Below, piece by piece: positions 1 to 8,373 of a stretch of 64,000 nucleotides of DNA. Below the pieces are notes generated by a model. The model was not told where the DNA came from and ran no database searches. It worked only from the letters and a program-made list of their open reading frames with translations. How positions within the stretch are numbered: the first letter of the stretch is position 1; every line of letters starts with the position of its first letter. A program made the position numbers and the translations under genes. The stretch is taken from assembly GCF_003434305.1 (NCBI RefSeq), contig NZ_QKKX01000033.1, forward strand, positions 1 to 64,000. Direction: 5' to 3'. Source of the stretch: Micromonospora sp. MW-13 (GTDB lineage: Bacteria > Actinomycetota > Actinomycetes > Mycobacteriales > Micromonosporaceae).

Positions 1-114
1 ACGGCGAGCACGCCGACCGGCCCACCGCCGACCACGGCGAACACGCCGACCGACCCACCGCCGACCACGGCGAGCACGCCGGCGGAGCCGCCCGCCGGGA
101 ACGGGAACGGCTGA
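1..114 (+). CDS. C-terminal tail of a Pro/Thr-rich protein (partial)
   Basis: Frame 1 is open from the window edge to a TGA at 112-114 and encodes 37 residues made almost wholly of Pro, Thr, Ala, Ser, Asn and Asp. An 11-residue unit (PPPTTANTPTD and variants) recurs, encoded by a 33-nt near-identical repeat. The frame is followed within 20 nt by a terminator-like stem-loop, which supports a real gene end here. Such tails are usually disordered linkers or cell-wall-spanning ends of secreted or membrane proteins. The functional part lies outside the window, so no function can be assigned. Confidence 0.6.
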   Translation, partial: TASTPTGPPPTTANTPTDPPPTTASTPAEPPAGNGNG

Positions 115-130
115 CCCCACGCACCGACCG

Positions 131-163
131 ACCCCGGTCCGGATCGCCCGATCCGGCCGGGGT
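131..163 (+). terminator. Stem-loop terminator after the Pro/Thr-rich gene
   Basis: Arms 131-144 (ACCCCGGTCCGGAT) and 151-163 (ATCCGGCCGGGGT) pair over 13 bp with one bulged base and a 6-nt loop. It lies 17 nt after the stop codon at 114 and before the promoter region of the next gene. There is no long U tract, which is usual in high-GC actinobacteria. Confidence 0.6.
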
Positions 164-265
164 CGCGGCTTTCCCACTGGCCCCGTCATCCCCAAATCGG
201 ACTTTAAACGCAGATGCTCCCTTACGCTGACGAGGAGGCACGTTCCGTCGTCTACGGGAGCACGG

Positions 266-1528
266 GTGAGCGTTGAGAAGTTGGTCGTCATCGGCCAGGG
301 GTACGTCGGCCTGCCGCTGGCCGTGCGGGCGGTCGAGGCGGGGCTGGACGTCGTCGGCCTCGACGTCGACGCCGACCGGGTCAAGCGGCTCGCCGCCGGC
401 GAGTCCTTCGTCGAGGACATCCCGACGGACCGGCTCGGCCGGGCGCTGGGCAGCGGCCGGTACCGGCCGAGCACGGAGTACACCGAGGCCGAGGGCTTCG
501 ACGTCTGCGTGATCACCGTGCCCACCCCGCTGCGCGACGGCGTCCCCGACCTGAGCTTCGTCGAGCAGGCCGGGGTCGGCATCGGCCCGTACGTGCGGCC
601 GGGCTGCGTGGTGGTCCTGGAGTCGACCACCTACCCGGGCACCACGGAGGAGCTGCTCCGGCCGCTGCTGGAGTCGGCCAGCGGGCTGACCAGCCCCGGC
701 GACTTCCACCTCGGCTACAGCCCCGAGCGGATCGACCCCGGCAACCCCACCTGGAAGCTGGAGAACACCCCGAAGGTGGTCTCCGGGGTGGACGCGGCGT
801 CCCGCGACCGGGTCGACGCGTTCTACCAGCGGCTGGTCGAGCGGACCGTGCCGGTGGACTCCACCCGGGTCGCCGAGCTGACCAAGCTGATCGAGAACAC
901 CTTCCGCCAGGTGAACATCGCGCTGATCAACGAGCTGACGATGCTCAGCCACCACCTCGACATCGACGTCTGGCAGGCGATCGAGGCGGCCGAGACCAAA
1001 CCGTTCGGGTTCATGCCGTTCCGCCCCGGGCCGGGGGTCGGCGGGCACTGCCTGCCGATCGACCCGTGCTACCTGTCCTGGCAGGTCAAGCGGCGGCTGG
1101 GGCGGCAGTTCCGGTTCATCGAGCTGGCCAACGACGTCAACCACGAGATGCCCGAACACGTCACCCAACGGATCATGGGCGGGCTGAACCGGGCCGGCCG
1201 GGCGGTCAGCGGGGCCCGGCTGCTGCTGCTCGGGCTGGCGTACAAGCCGAACACCGGGGACATGCGGGACTCCCCCGCCGTCGACGTCGCGCGCCGCCTC
1301 CAGGCCCTCGGCGCCGACGTGCGCGCCGTCGAGCCGTACGCCGAGCCGCACCACGTCCCCGCCGGGGTGACCGTGGTCGGGCTGACCGAGCACGAGCTCC
1401 GCGCGGCCGACGCGGTGGTCGTGGTCACCGACCACGACTGCCTCGACTACGACCTGGTGGTGCGGCACGCCCGGTACGTCTTCGACACCCGCAACCGGTG
1501 CCACGGCCCGACCGTCGAGCGGCTCTGA
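266..1528 (+). CDS. Nucleotide-sugar (UDP-glucose/UDP-ManNAc type) 6-dehydrogenase
   Basis: A cytosolic NAD-dependent enzyme that oxidises C6 of a UDP- or GDP-sugar to the uronic acid for cell-surface or secondary glycans. The N-terminus has the Rossmann motif GQGYVGLPLA (about residues 10-19). The catalytic Cys lies at residue 262 in GGHCLPIDPCYL, and the C-terminal UDP-binding domain contains GLAYKPNTGDMRDSPA. The length of 420 residues fits the UDP-GlcDH/WecC/WbpA family. The GTG start at 266 is preceded by GGGAG at 256-260. Sequence alone does not separate UDP-glucose from UDP-N-acetylhexosamine as substrate; the YVGLPLA form is more common in the N-acetyl group. It is a single gene, ended by a convergent terminator. 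Confidence 0.9.
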   Translation: MSVEKLVVIGQGYVGLPLAVRAVEAGLDVVGLDVDADRVKRLAAGESFVEDIPTDRLGRALGSGRYRPSTEYTEAEGFDVCVITVPTPLRDGVPDLSFVEQAGVGIGPYVRPGCVVVLESTTYPGTTEELLRPLLESASGLTSPGDFHLGYSPERIDPGNPTWKLENTPKVVSGVDAASRDRVDAFYQRLVERTVPVDSTRVAELTKLIENTFRQVNIALINELTMLSHHLDIDVWQAIEAAETKPFGFMPFRPGPGVGGHCLPIDPCYLSWQVKRRLGRQFRFIELANDVNHEMPEHVTQRIMGGLNRAGRAVSGARLLLLGLAYKPNTGDMRDSPAVDVARRLQALGADVRAVEPYAEPHHVPAGVTVVGLTEHELRAADAVVVVTDHDCLDYDLVVRHARYVFDTRNRCHGPTVERL

Positions 1529-1539
1529 GCAACGGACCG

Positions 1540-1573
1540 CGAGTGGTCCCCGCCCGCAGGCGGGGACCACTCG
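1540..1573. terminator. Bidirectional terminator between convergent genes
   Basis: A perfect 15-bp stem (CGAGTGGTCCCCGCC at 1540-1554 with its complement at 1559-1573) with a CGCA loop. It fills the 48-nt gap between the dehydrogenase stop and the stop of the leftward ABC permease gene, so it can end both transcripts. Confidence 0.8.
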
Positions 1574-1576
1574 TCG

Positions 1577-4060
1577 TCACTCCGCGCCGAGGGACTCCAC
1601 GACCGGGCGGGCCAGGGCCCGGCGGGCCGGCAGCACGGACGCGGCCAGCGCGGCGAGCACCGCCACCGCGAGGATCAACCCGAGCTGCCCCCACGGCAGC
1701 ACCAGGGTGAAGTCGCCGCCGACGCGGGCGAACACCGCCATCGCCCCGGCGCTGACCCCGGTGCCGAGGAGCACCCCGAGCACCGCGCCGACCAGCGCCA
1801 TCAGCACCGCCTCGACGGCGAGCATGGCCCGCATCCGACCCCGGGTCAGCCCGACCGCGCGCAGCACGGCGTTCTCCCGGGTCCGCTCCACCACCGACAG
1901 GCTCAGCGTGTTCGCGACCCCGACCAGCGCGATCACCACGGCCAGGCCGAGCAGCGCCGTGACGAACGCCAGCAGCATGTCGATCGTTCCGGTGAGCATC
2001 TTCTTGTACGCCGCCTGGTCCATCAGGTTGACCGTCGGGTAGCGGGTCACCACCGACTCGACGGCCTCCCGAGCCCGCTCGGCGGACACCCCGGAGGCCG
2101 GTTCGATCTCGACGAGGTAGCCGCGCTCGGCCGGGAACAGCCGGGCGAAGTCGGCGTCGGCCACGTCGACCACGTGGCCGACCGGGACCGGGCTGCCGGC
2201 CAGCGCCGGCCCGTCGGCGTCGACGACGGCGGCCACGGTGAACGGCCGCCCGGCCAGGGTGACGGTGTCGCCGACCGCCCAGCCCTTTGCCCGGGCCAGC
2301 TCCCGGTGCACCAGCACCCGGCCCGGCCCGAGCCGGCCCACGTCGCCGGCGTCGACCGCGCTCAGGGTGCGCCCGACCAGCGCCGGGTGGGCGGCGCGCA
2401 GCTCGATGCCGCCGGTGACCCGGCTGCGCTGCTCGTGCACGACGCCCAGCTCGGAGCGGGCGGCCAGCTCGCCGGCCAGCGTCGATGGCAGGTCCCCGCC
2501 GATGCCGGTGACCAGGAAGTCCACCCCGATCTGCTGGTCCACGGCCCGCTCGATCCCGGTCTTGACGCTGCGCGCGCCGACCACGAACGCGGACACCAGG
2601 CCGATGCCGATGACCAGGGCGGTGGCGGTGGCGGCGATCCGGCGCGGGTTGCGCACGGCGTTCGCCACCGCCAGCCCGGCGGTCGCCCCGAGCAGCAGGC
2701 GCGCCGGCACGCCGAGCACCCGCACCAGCGCCGGGACCAGCACCGGGCCGAACAGCACGATGCCGAAGAAGGTGAACACCCCGCCGGCCGCGACCAGCGG
2801 CACCTGGCCGACCATCCCGGCCGCCACCAGCGCCGCCACCCCCGCGCCGAAGACGAGGGCGCCGGCGGCCAGCCGGACCCGGCCGGCCCGGCGGGTGGTC
2901 TGCACCGCCGCGTCGGTGAGCGCGGCCACCGGGGCGACCCGGGTACCCTGCCAGGCCGGCACGGCGGCGGCCCCGACGGTGAGCGCCGTGCCGAGCAGCA
3001 GGCAGGTCAGCACGGCCTGCGCGGTGACCGCGAGCCCGCCACCGGAGACGGGCACGTCGAACGCGGACATCAACGCGTCCATCCCGACGGCGAGGCCGGT
3101 GCCGGCCGCCACCCCGAGGGCCGAGGCGGCCACCCCGGTCACCGCCGCCTCCAGCAGCGTCGCCCGGAACACCTGCCCCCGGGTCGCGCCGACCAGCCGC
3201 AGCAGGGCGGTGCGCCGGGTGCGCTGGGCGAGCACGATGGCGAAGGTGTTGGCGATGACGAACCCCGCCACCACCACGGCCACCGCGGCGAAGGTGAGCA
3301 GGCCCAGGTTGAACTGCTCCAGGTCGTGCACGGCGTCGTCGACGGCGACGTCGAGGATCTCCTGCCGGTCCCGCACGGTCACGCCGGGACCGGTCACCGC
3401 CGCCACCCGGTCGACCAGCTCCGCAGCCGGCACGCCGGGCTCGGCGGCCACCATGATCCGCCCGTAGCCCTGCATCGCCGTGACGGCGAGGGCGTCGGAA
3501 CCGGCGAGGCCGATGAACGGCCCGCCGACGTCCCGGGAGGTGCCGGCCACGTCGACCGTGCCGACCAGGGTGTACGGGCGGGCCGAGCCCCCGCTGCCGC
3601 CCACGCCGACCGGCCCGCCGAGGGTGAATCCCTCCTCGGCCACCGTCGGCGCGTCGAGGACCAGCTCGCCGGGTCGCTGCGGCAGCCGCCCGGCCACCAC
3701 GTCGTACGACTGGAGGGCCGCCTCGGCGGGGATCGCGGCGAGGACGGCGAAGCCGAGCACGGGCCGGCCGTCCGAGCCGACCACTCCGGCGGTGCCGGTC
3801 AGCTCCCCGGCGGCGGCGCGCACCCCGTCGACCGCGCGCACCTTCTCCACCAGGGCGGGCGGGATCGGGTCCCGGTCGGCGTACACGGCGAGGTCGGTGT
3901 GCCGGTCGAAGACGCCGGCCCGGTCGTACGCGCCCTGCTTCATCCCGTCGGTGAAGATCAGGGTGCCGGCGACGAACGCGACGCCGAGCACCACGGCCAG
4001 CGCGGAGAGCAGCAGCCGCAGGGCGTCGGCGCGCATGGTGCGCAGGGTCAGCCGGATCAC
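1577..4060 (-). CDS. ABC transporter permease, FtsX/MacB type
   Basis: A 827-residue membrane protein and partner of the ATPase encoded just upstream. The N-terminus is a transmembrane anchor (LLLSALAVVLGVAFVAGTLI). A large extracytoplasmic domain follows, then three transmembrane helices with an FtsX core (ANTFAIVLAQRTRRTALLRL), a second extracytoplasmic domain and a second FtsX core near the C-terminus (ANTLSLSVVERTRENAVLRA). This duplicated FtsX layout is typical of actinobacterial exporters thought to move lipids, peptides or antibiotics outward. The GTG start at 4060 overlaps the ATPase stop (GTGA), so the two are translationally coupled. Substrate unknown. The two-component system next door probably controls it. 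Confidence 0.9.
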   Translation of the reverse strand: MIRLTLRTMRADALRLLLSALAVVLGVAFVAGTLIFTDGMKQGAYDRAGVFDRHTDLAVYADRDPIPPALVEKVRAVDGVRAAAGELTGTAGVVGSDGRPVLGFAVLAAIPAEAALQSYDVVAGRLPQRPGELVLDAPTVAEEGFTLGGPVGVGGSGGSARPYTLVGTVDVAGTSRDVGGPFIGLAGSDALAVTAMQGYGRIMVAAEPGVPAAELVDRVAAVTGPGVTVRDRQEILDVAVDDAVHDLEQFNLGLLTFAAVAVVVAGFVIANTFAIVLAQRTRRTALLRLVGATRGQVFRATLLEAAVTGVAASALGVAAGTGLAVGMDALMSAFDVPVSGGGLAVTAQAVLTCLLLGTALTVGAAAVPAWQGTRVAPVAALTDAAVQTTRRAGRVRLAAGALVFGAGVAALVAAGMVGQVPLVAAGGVFTFFGIVLFGPVLVPALVRVLGVPARLLLGATAGLAVANAVRNPRRIAATATALVIGIGLVSAFVVGARSVKTGIERAVDQQIGVDFLVTGIGGDLPSTLAGELAARSELGVVHEQRSRVTGGIELRAAHPALVGRTLSAVDAGDVGRLGPGRVLVHRELARAKGWAVGDTVTLAGRPFTVAAVVDADGPALAGSPVPVGHVVDVADADFARLFPAERGYLVEIEPASGVSAERAREAVESVVTRYPTVNLMDQAAYKKMLTGTIDMLLAFVTALLGLAVVIALVGVANTLSLSVVERTRENAVLRAVGLTRGRMRAMLAVEAVLMALVGAVLGVLLGTGVSAGAMAVFARVGGDFTLVLPWGQLGLILAVAVLAALAASVLPARRALARPVVESLGAE

Positions 4061-4845
4061 CGCCGCCCCACCGCCCCGGCGCCGGCCGGGGCCGGGTCGA
4101 GGTGGGCAAGGGCGTCGAGGACCGCCTCGGCGGTCGGCGCGGCCAGCTCGCGGACCAGCCGGCCGTCGGCGAGGAACACCACCCGGTCGGCGTGGCTGGC
4201 CGCGACGGGGTCGTGGGTCACCATCACCACGGTCTGGCCGAGGGTGTCCACGGCCTCGCGGAGCAGCCGCAGCACCTCCGCGCCCGAGCGGGAGTCGAGG
4301 TTGCCGGTGGGCTCGTCGGCGAAGACCACCCACGGCTTGGTGATCAGGGCGCGGGCGACGGCGACGCGCTGCTGCTGGCCGCCGGACAGCTCGGCGGGCC
4401 GGTGCCGCAGCCGGTCGGTCAGCCCGACGGCGGCGACCACCTGGCGCAGCCAGCCCGGGTCGGGGCGGCGGCCGGCGATGGCCAGCGGCAGCACGATGTT
4501 CTCCTCGGCCGTCAGGGCGGGCAGCAGGTTGAACTTCTGGAACACGAAGCCGATCCGGTCCCGACGCAGCAGGGTGAGCCGCTTGTCGTCGAGCCGGCCG
4601 GTGTCGGCGTCGCCGATGCGCACCGTCCCCGCGCTGGGCCGGTCGAGGCCGGCGAGGCAGTGCATCAGGGTGGACTTTCCGGAGCCGGACGGGCCCATGA
4701 TGGCGGTGAACCGGCCGGCGGCGAAGTCGACGTCGACGCCGTCGAGGGCGACGACCCGGGCCTGGCCGGAGCCATACTCCTTGCGCAGGCCCCGGGCGGT
4801 GACCGCGACGCCGGCGGCGGCGAAGGCGGGAGGTGGTACGGACAC
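4057..4845 (-). CDS. ABC transporter ATP-binding protein, LolD/MacB type
   Basis: A 262-residue ATPase that drives the FtsX-type permease. Visible motifs are Walker A GPSGSGKST, the Q-loop region FVFQKFNLLPALTAEENIVL, the signature LSGGQQQRVAVARAL, Walker B VVFADEPTGNLDS and the switch His in VTHD. The FNLLPALTAEEN segment is characteristic of the MacB/LolD group. The GTG start at 4845 has GGGGAG 7 nt upstream. It is the first gene of a two-gene operon with a -10-like TAGCGT about 40 nt upstream and a palindrome about 125 nt upstream. Confidence 0.93.
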   Translation of the reverse strand: MSVPPPAFAAAGVAVTARGLRKEYGSGQARVVALDGVDVDFAAGRFTAIMGPSGSGKSTLMHCLAGLDRPSAGTVRIGDADTGRLDDKRLTLLRRDRIGFVFQKFNLLPALTAEENIVLPLAIAGRRPDPGWLRQVVAAVGLTDRLRHRPAELSGGQQQRVAVARALITKPWVVFADEPTGNLDSRSGAEVLRLLREAVDTLGQTVVMVTHDPVAASHADRVVFLADGRLVRELAAPTAEAVLDALAHLDPAPAGAGAVGRR

Positions 4846-4884
4846 GTGATGCTCCCCGTGCGGACGGTGGCTGGGACGCCTCCG

Positions 4885-4890
4885 ACGCTA
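4885..4890 (-). promoter_or_regulatory. Candidate -10 box of the ABC operon
   Basis: On the minus strand the hexamer TAGCGT lies about 40 nt before the GTG start of the ATPase, giving a short leader that holds the ribosome-binding site. No convincing -35 is visible at 17-18 nt, which would fit a promoter that needs an activator. Confidence 0.35.
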
Positions 4891-4968
4891 TGGGCGGCGG
4901 GCACCCGCCCGCGTCCACCCGCGCGCTCGACCTGCGTGCCCCCGGAGGTGCCCGAAGTCCGGTGGCCC

Positions 4969-4986
4969 GTACGACCTGGGTCGTAC
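4969..4986. promoter_or_regulatory. Palindrome, candidate response-regulator operator
   Basis: GTACGACC-TG-GGTCGTAC is a perfect 8-bp inverted repeat around a 2-nt centre. It lies upstream of the leftward ABC operon at about -90 from the candidate start site, and just after the stop codon of the response-regulator gene. The size and symmetry fit a dimeric NarL-type regulator. It is too short and badly placed to be a strong terminator. The role is inferred. Confidence 0.45.
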
Positions 4987-4992
4987 CCGCTG

Positions 4993-5655
4993 TCAGCCGC
5001 CGGGGGTGACCAGGCCGCTCTCGTAGGCCAGGACCACGGCCTGCACCCGGTCGCGGAGCTGGAGCTTGGCCAGGATCCGCCCGACGTGGGTCTTCACGGT
5101 CGCCTCGGCGACGTGCACCCGGCCGGCGATCTCCGCGTTGGACAGGCCCTGTGCGACCAGCAGCAGGATCTCCCGCTCCCGCTCGGTGAGCTGGGCCAGC
5201 CGGGGGTCCCCGGCCGGGCCGGGCCCGAGCTGGCCGGCGAACCGGTCCAGCAGCCGACGGGTGATCGACGGGGCGACGACCGAGTCGCCCTCGGCCACCA
5301 CCCGGATCGCGGCCAGCAGTTCCTCCGGCGGGACGTTCTTCAGCAGGAAGCCGCTGGCCCCGGCCTGGAGGGCGGCGAACGCGTCGGCCTCGGTGTCGAA
5401 GGTGGTCAGCACCAGCACCCGGGGGCCGCCGGGGCGGCCGGCGCAGATCCGCCGGGTGGCCTCCACGCCGTCCATGGTCGGCATCCGGATGTCCATCACC
5501 ACCACGTCGGCCTCGACCCGGCCGAGCACCCGCAGCGCGTCGGCGCCGTCGATCGCCTCGCCGACCACGGTCAGGTCGGGCTGGGAGTCCAGCACCATCC
5601 GGAACCCCGCCCGCACCAGGGCCTGGTCGTCCACGACCACCACGCGTACCGTCAT
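4993..5655 (-). CDS. NarL/LuxR-family response regulator
   Basis: A 220-residue cytosolic regulator. The receiver domain has the acidic pair at D9-D10, the phospho-acceptor D55 in VVVMDIRMPTMDG, and a conserved Thr and Lys in VLTTFD and FLLKNVPPEE. The C-terminal LuxR-type helix-turn-helix reads LTEREREILLLVAQGLSN and VAEATVKTHVGRIL. The ATG at 5655 overlaps the stop of the sensor kinase gene (ATGA). It probably acts on the adjacent ABC exporter operon, which has a palindrome in its promoter region. Confidence 0.93.
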   Translation of the reverse strand: MTVRVVVVDDQALVRAGFRMVLDSQPDLTVVGEAIDGADALRVLGRVEADVVVMDIRMPTMDGVEATRRICAGRPGGPRVLVLTTFDTEADAFAALQAGASGFLLKNVPPEELLAAIRVVAEGDSVVAPSITRRLLDRFAGQLGPGPAGDPRLAQLTEREREILLLVAQGLSNAEIAGRVHVAEATVKTHVGRILAKLQLRDRVQAVVLAYESGLVTPGG

Positions 5656-6899
5656 GCCGCCACCTCCGTCCCGGTGCTCGACGGTAGCGGCAGCCGAACC
5701 TCGACCTGCCACCCCCCGGCCAGCCTCGGCCCGGCGGTGAGGCTGCCGTCGTACACCGTCACCCGCTCGCGCATGCCGACCAGGCCGTGGCCGCCGGAGG
5801 GCGCGGGCCGGACCGGCGGACGGCCGCGCCCGTCGTCGACGGCCCGGACCGCGACGGCGTCGGGGGTGTGGTCGAGGCTCAGCGCGACCGTCGCGCCGAC
5901 CCCGGCGTGCTTGAGGGCGTTGGTCAGGGCCTCCTGCACCACCCGGTACACGGTCAGCTCCAGGCCGGGCGGCAGCGCCGGGGGCTCGCCGGTGACCCGC
6001 CAGTCGATGCGCAGCCCGGCGGCCCGGAACCGGTCCAGCAGTTCGGGCAGCTCCACCAGCGCCGGCCGCCGGTGGGTCGGCTCCCCCGACAGGCCCGAGG
6101 CCCCGACGCCGTCCGGCCCGGCCGCCACGGCGGGAGCCGCCGCCGGCTCGGGCGCGCTCGTCTCCCGCAGTACGCCCACCAGGCGCCGCATCTCCTCCAG
6201 CGCCTGCCGGCCGGTGTCGGCGACCACCCGGACCGCCTCCCGGGCGGTCTCCGGGTCCCGGTCGAACATGTACCGCGCCCCGTCGGCCTGCACGATCATC
6301 ACGGCCATGCTGTGCGCCACCACGTCGTGCAGCTCGCGGGCGATCCTGGTGCGCTCCTCGGCCACCGCGGCCCGCGCCTCGGCCTCCCGCTCGCGTTCCA
6401 GGGTGGTGGCCCGCTCCTCCAGGCTGACCACGTAGAGCCGGCGGGTACGCACGTTCAGCCCCATCAGCCAGACCGCGCCGGTGACCAGGGCGAACCAGAT
6501 CGCCGTGGCCCACCAGGCGACGGTGCCCTCGATCTGGAGGGCGCCCAGCACCACCCCGACGGCGGCGACGATCCCGGCGACGATGCCGTCGCGCAGCTTC
6601 TCCGCGTACTTGACCACGCTGTAGAGGGCGATCAGCACGGCGACGTCGAAGGCCAGCGGCCCCCAGCCGGCGACCACCTGGACCAGGGCGAGCACCGCGA
6701 CCACCGCCGTCACCGCCGACGGGTGGGTACGCCGGAACAGCAGCACCACGGCCATCGCCGCGCCGACTCCGGTGGCCCACCAGCCGCCCCGCTGGTTGAC
6801 CGCGCCGGCGAGACCGAAGAGCACCACGAAGCCGGAGACCGCCACGTCGAAGGCCACGCTGCGCAGCGGCCGGCCGAACAGTGTCCGTTTCACGGTCAC
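5652..6899 (-). CDS. Sensor histidine kinase, DesK/NarX-like (HisKA_3)
   Basis: A membrane kinase of about 415 residues and partner of the response regulator. Several N-terminal transmembrane segments (for example VAVSGFVVLFGLAGAVNQ and AVVAVLALVQVVAGWG) sense a membrane or cell-envelope signal. The dimerisation/phospho-acceptor region is RTRIARELHDVVAHSMAV with the expected His, and the ATPase domain contains the G-box GHGLVGMRERV. I chose the GTG at 6899, which places the charged N-terminus directly before the first helix; a second GTG lies 6 nt downstream. The open frame extends further upstream but that part is not protein-like. The linker between the two kinase domains is Ala/Pro-rich. 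Confidence 0.88.
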   Translation of the reverse strand: MTVKRTLFGRPLRSVAFDVAVSGFVVLFGLAGAVNQRGGWWATGVGAAMAVVLLFRRTHPSAVTAVVAVLALVQVVAGWGPLAFDVAVLIALYSVVKYAEKLRDGIVAGIVAAVGVVLGALQIEGTVAWWATAIWFALVTGAVWLMGLNVRTRRLYVVSLEERATTLEREREAEARAAVAEERTRIARELHDVVAHSMAVMIVQADGARYMFDRDPETAREAVRVVADTGRQALEEMRRLVGVLRETSAPEPAAAPAVAAGPDGVGASGLSGEPTHRRPALVELPELLDRFRAAGLRIDWRVTGEPPALPPGLELTVYRVVQEALTNALKHAGVGATVALSLDHTPDAVAVRAVDDGRGRPPVRPAPSGGHGLVGMRERVTVYDGSLTAGPRLAGGWQVEVRLPLPSSTGTEVAA

Positions 6900-7201
6900 C
6901 CAGCGTACGGGCCGGCGCGGGGTCGGCCGGGCCCGACCGGCCGGGGCGCGGTGGGCGCAGACGTGTGGGTGTACAGGAGCCGCGTCCGCCGCCGTTGATA
7001 CGAACCCGCGCATGATTCTTCGATTCGTGTTCCCCCGTATCCGGGAATTACCACCTCCCCGGCAAATGCGGACGCCTTTTGAGCAATCGACATTCTTGAG
7101 TGTTCCGCTGTTTGTGGCCGCTGCCCTACAGTAATCGAGCGGGGCAGCCGGGAACATCAGGAACTGCCCGGACCCCACCGACCCGTCGAAAGGGAATCAG
7201 C
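6900..7201. other. Divergent intergenic region
   Basis: About 300 nt between the leftward sensor kinase and the rightward secreted-protein gene. It is clearly richer in A/T than its surroundings from about 7005 to 7140 and must hold promoters for both genes. The rightward gene has an AAAGGGA ribosome-binding site just before 7202. I see no further gene and no convincing -35/-10 pair. Confidence 0.5.
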
Positions 7202-8233
7202 ATGAAGATCGCACGCACACGTCCGCGTCCGCGCGTGGCGCGGGTGCTGTTCGGCGCCGTACTGACCGCCATCATGGCGTTCTCCGTGGGCGGGACCGCT
7301 GCGGGCGCCGTGGAGCGCAGCGGAGACTTCGGCACTATGGCCCGCACCGACGTCTACATGAAGGACATCGCGAGCGACACCGGATACGAGCCGCACGGTG
7401 CCATCTACTCGTCGTTCTTCAACAGCCCCGACATCAAGCTCTGCCCCTACGGGATCGAGTGCGCGGCGCACACCAATCCGGTCGTCGGGTCGACCAGTTA
7501 CATTTTCGTGAACCTGCGGAACAACGGCCCGTACGGTTCCGGAATCAGCAACGGCACGCTGCGCGCGTACTACACCACCTCTGGCGGCGGCGCGAACTGG
7601 CCGGCCCACTGGACGCCGATCGGCTCGAAGACCCTGCCGGTCGCCCCGGGGGTCACCACGACGTCGATCGCGTGGGACAACGTGCCCTCCCTCGGGCACT
7701 TCTGCCTCCTGCTGCGCTGGGAGTCGGCGACCGACCCGATGCTGTTCGAGGGCACCTCGTCGTCCATCAACACGCAGTACAACAACAACATCGCCTGGAA
7801 GAACGCCAACACCGTCCCGGCGTTCAGCCCCGGCTCGGTCTCGGTCCGGCCGTACGCCCTGGCGAACGCCCTGGCCGTGCCGGCCAAGTACGACCTCGCG
7901 TTCCGGCCGCTGGGCGAGCCGGTGCCGGGTGCCAAGATCGTGGCCGACCTCGGTCCCGAAATGTTCGCGCGGTGGCGGGCGGCGGGTGCGCCCGGTGAGG
8001 GCATCCAGGTGGTCGGCAACACCTCGGTACAGATCGTCGACCCGTACAAGGCGCAGATCAGGGACCTGCTGATTAACCCGAACGAGCGGCCGGTGCTGTC
8101 GCTGAGCTTCTCGACGGGCCAGACGCTGCAGAAGCCCTACACCCTCCAGGTCGTCCAGGTCGGGCCGGCCCAGGAGATCGGTGAGAAGTACGACGTCGGC
8201 GGGGTGGACTACACCTTCGATCCCAAGCGCTGA
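7202..8233 (+). CDS. Secreted protein of unknown function
   Basis: A 343-residue protein with a clear Sec-type signal peptide: basic N-terminus (KIARTRPRPRVARV), hydrophobic core (LFGAVLTAIMAFSVGGTAAG) and an Ala-x-Ala-like cleavage region near residue 35. The mature part is rich in Asn, Tyr, Ser and Pro, with strings such as SYIFVNLRNNGPYGSGIS. That suggests a beta-sandwich, perhaps CARDB/Ig-like, in which paired Cys residues (LCPYGIEC) could form a disulphide. I do not recognise the family. The ATG at 7202 is preceded by AAAGGGA. It is monocistronic and followed by a terminator. Confidence 0.75.
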   Translation: MKIARTRPRPRVARVLFGAVLTAIMAFSVGGTAAGAVERSGDFGTMARTDVYMKDIASDTGYEPHGAIYSSFFNSPDIKLCPYGIECAAHTNPVVGSTSYIFVNLRNNGPYGSGISNGTLRAYYTTSGGGANWPAHWTPIGSKTLPVAPGVTTTSIAWDNVPSLGHFCLLLRWESATDPMLFEGTSSSINTQYNNNIAWKNANTVPAFSPGSVSVRPYALANALAVPAKYDLAFRPLGEPVPGAKIVADLGPEMFARWRAAGAPGEGIQVVGNTSVQIVDPYKAQIRDLLINPNERPVLSLSFSTGQTLQKPYTLQVVQVGPAQEIGEKYDVGGVDYTFDPKR

Positions 8234-8246
8234 CGAGAGAGACGAT

Positions 8247-8286
8247 GGGCCGGGCGCCGGGAATCGCATCCCACGGCACCCGGCCC
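8247..8286 (+). terminator. Terminator after the secreted-protein gene
   Basis: Arms 8247-8259 (GGGCCGGGCGCCG) and 8274-8286 (CGGCACCCGGCCC) pair over 13 positions with one mismatch and a 14-nt loop. It starts 13 nt after the stop codon. Confidence 0.6.
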
Positions 8287-8373
8287 ACCGGCATGCCGGC
8301 GTCGGTGGGCCCCAGCCCCGACTCCGCCGGTGCGCCGGAGACCCAGGGCGCGCGGGCCGAGATCCTCCAGGGT

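Noticed and set aside
1..100. 33-nt direct repeats as a possible CRISPR fragment
   Set aside because: The units are contiguous, encode an 11-residue Pro/Thr repeat in frame and have no unique spacers.
2174..4849. Very long open frames antisense to the ABC operon (also 1425-4109 on the minus strand in another frame)
   Set aside because: They are by-products of high GC. Their translations are His/Gly/Arg/Pro-rich without domains, while the ABC frames carry all expected motifs.
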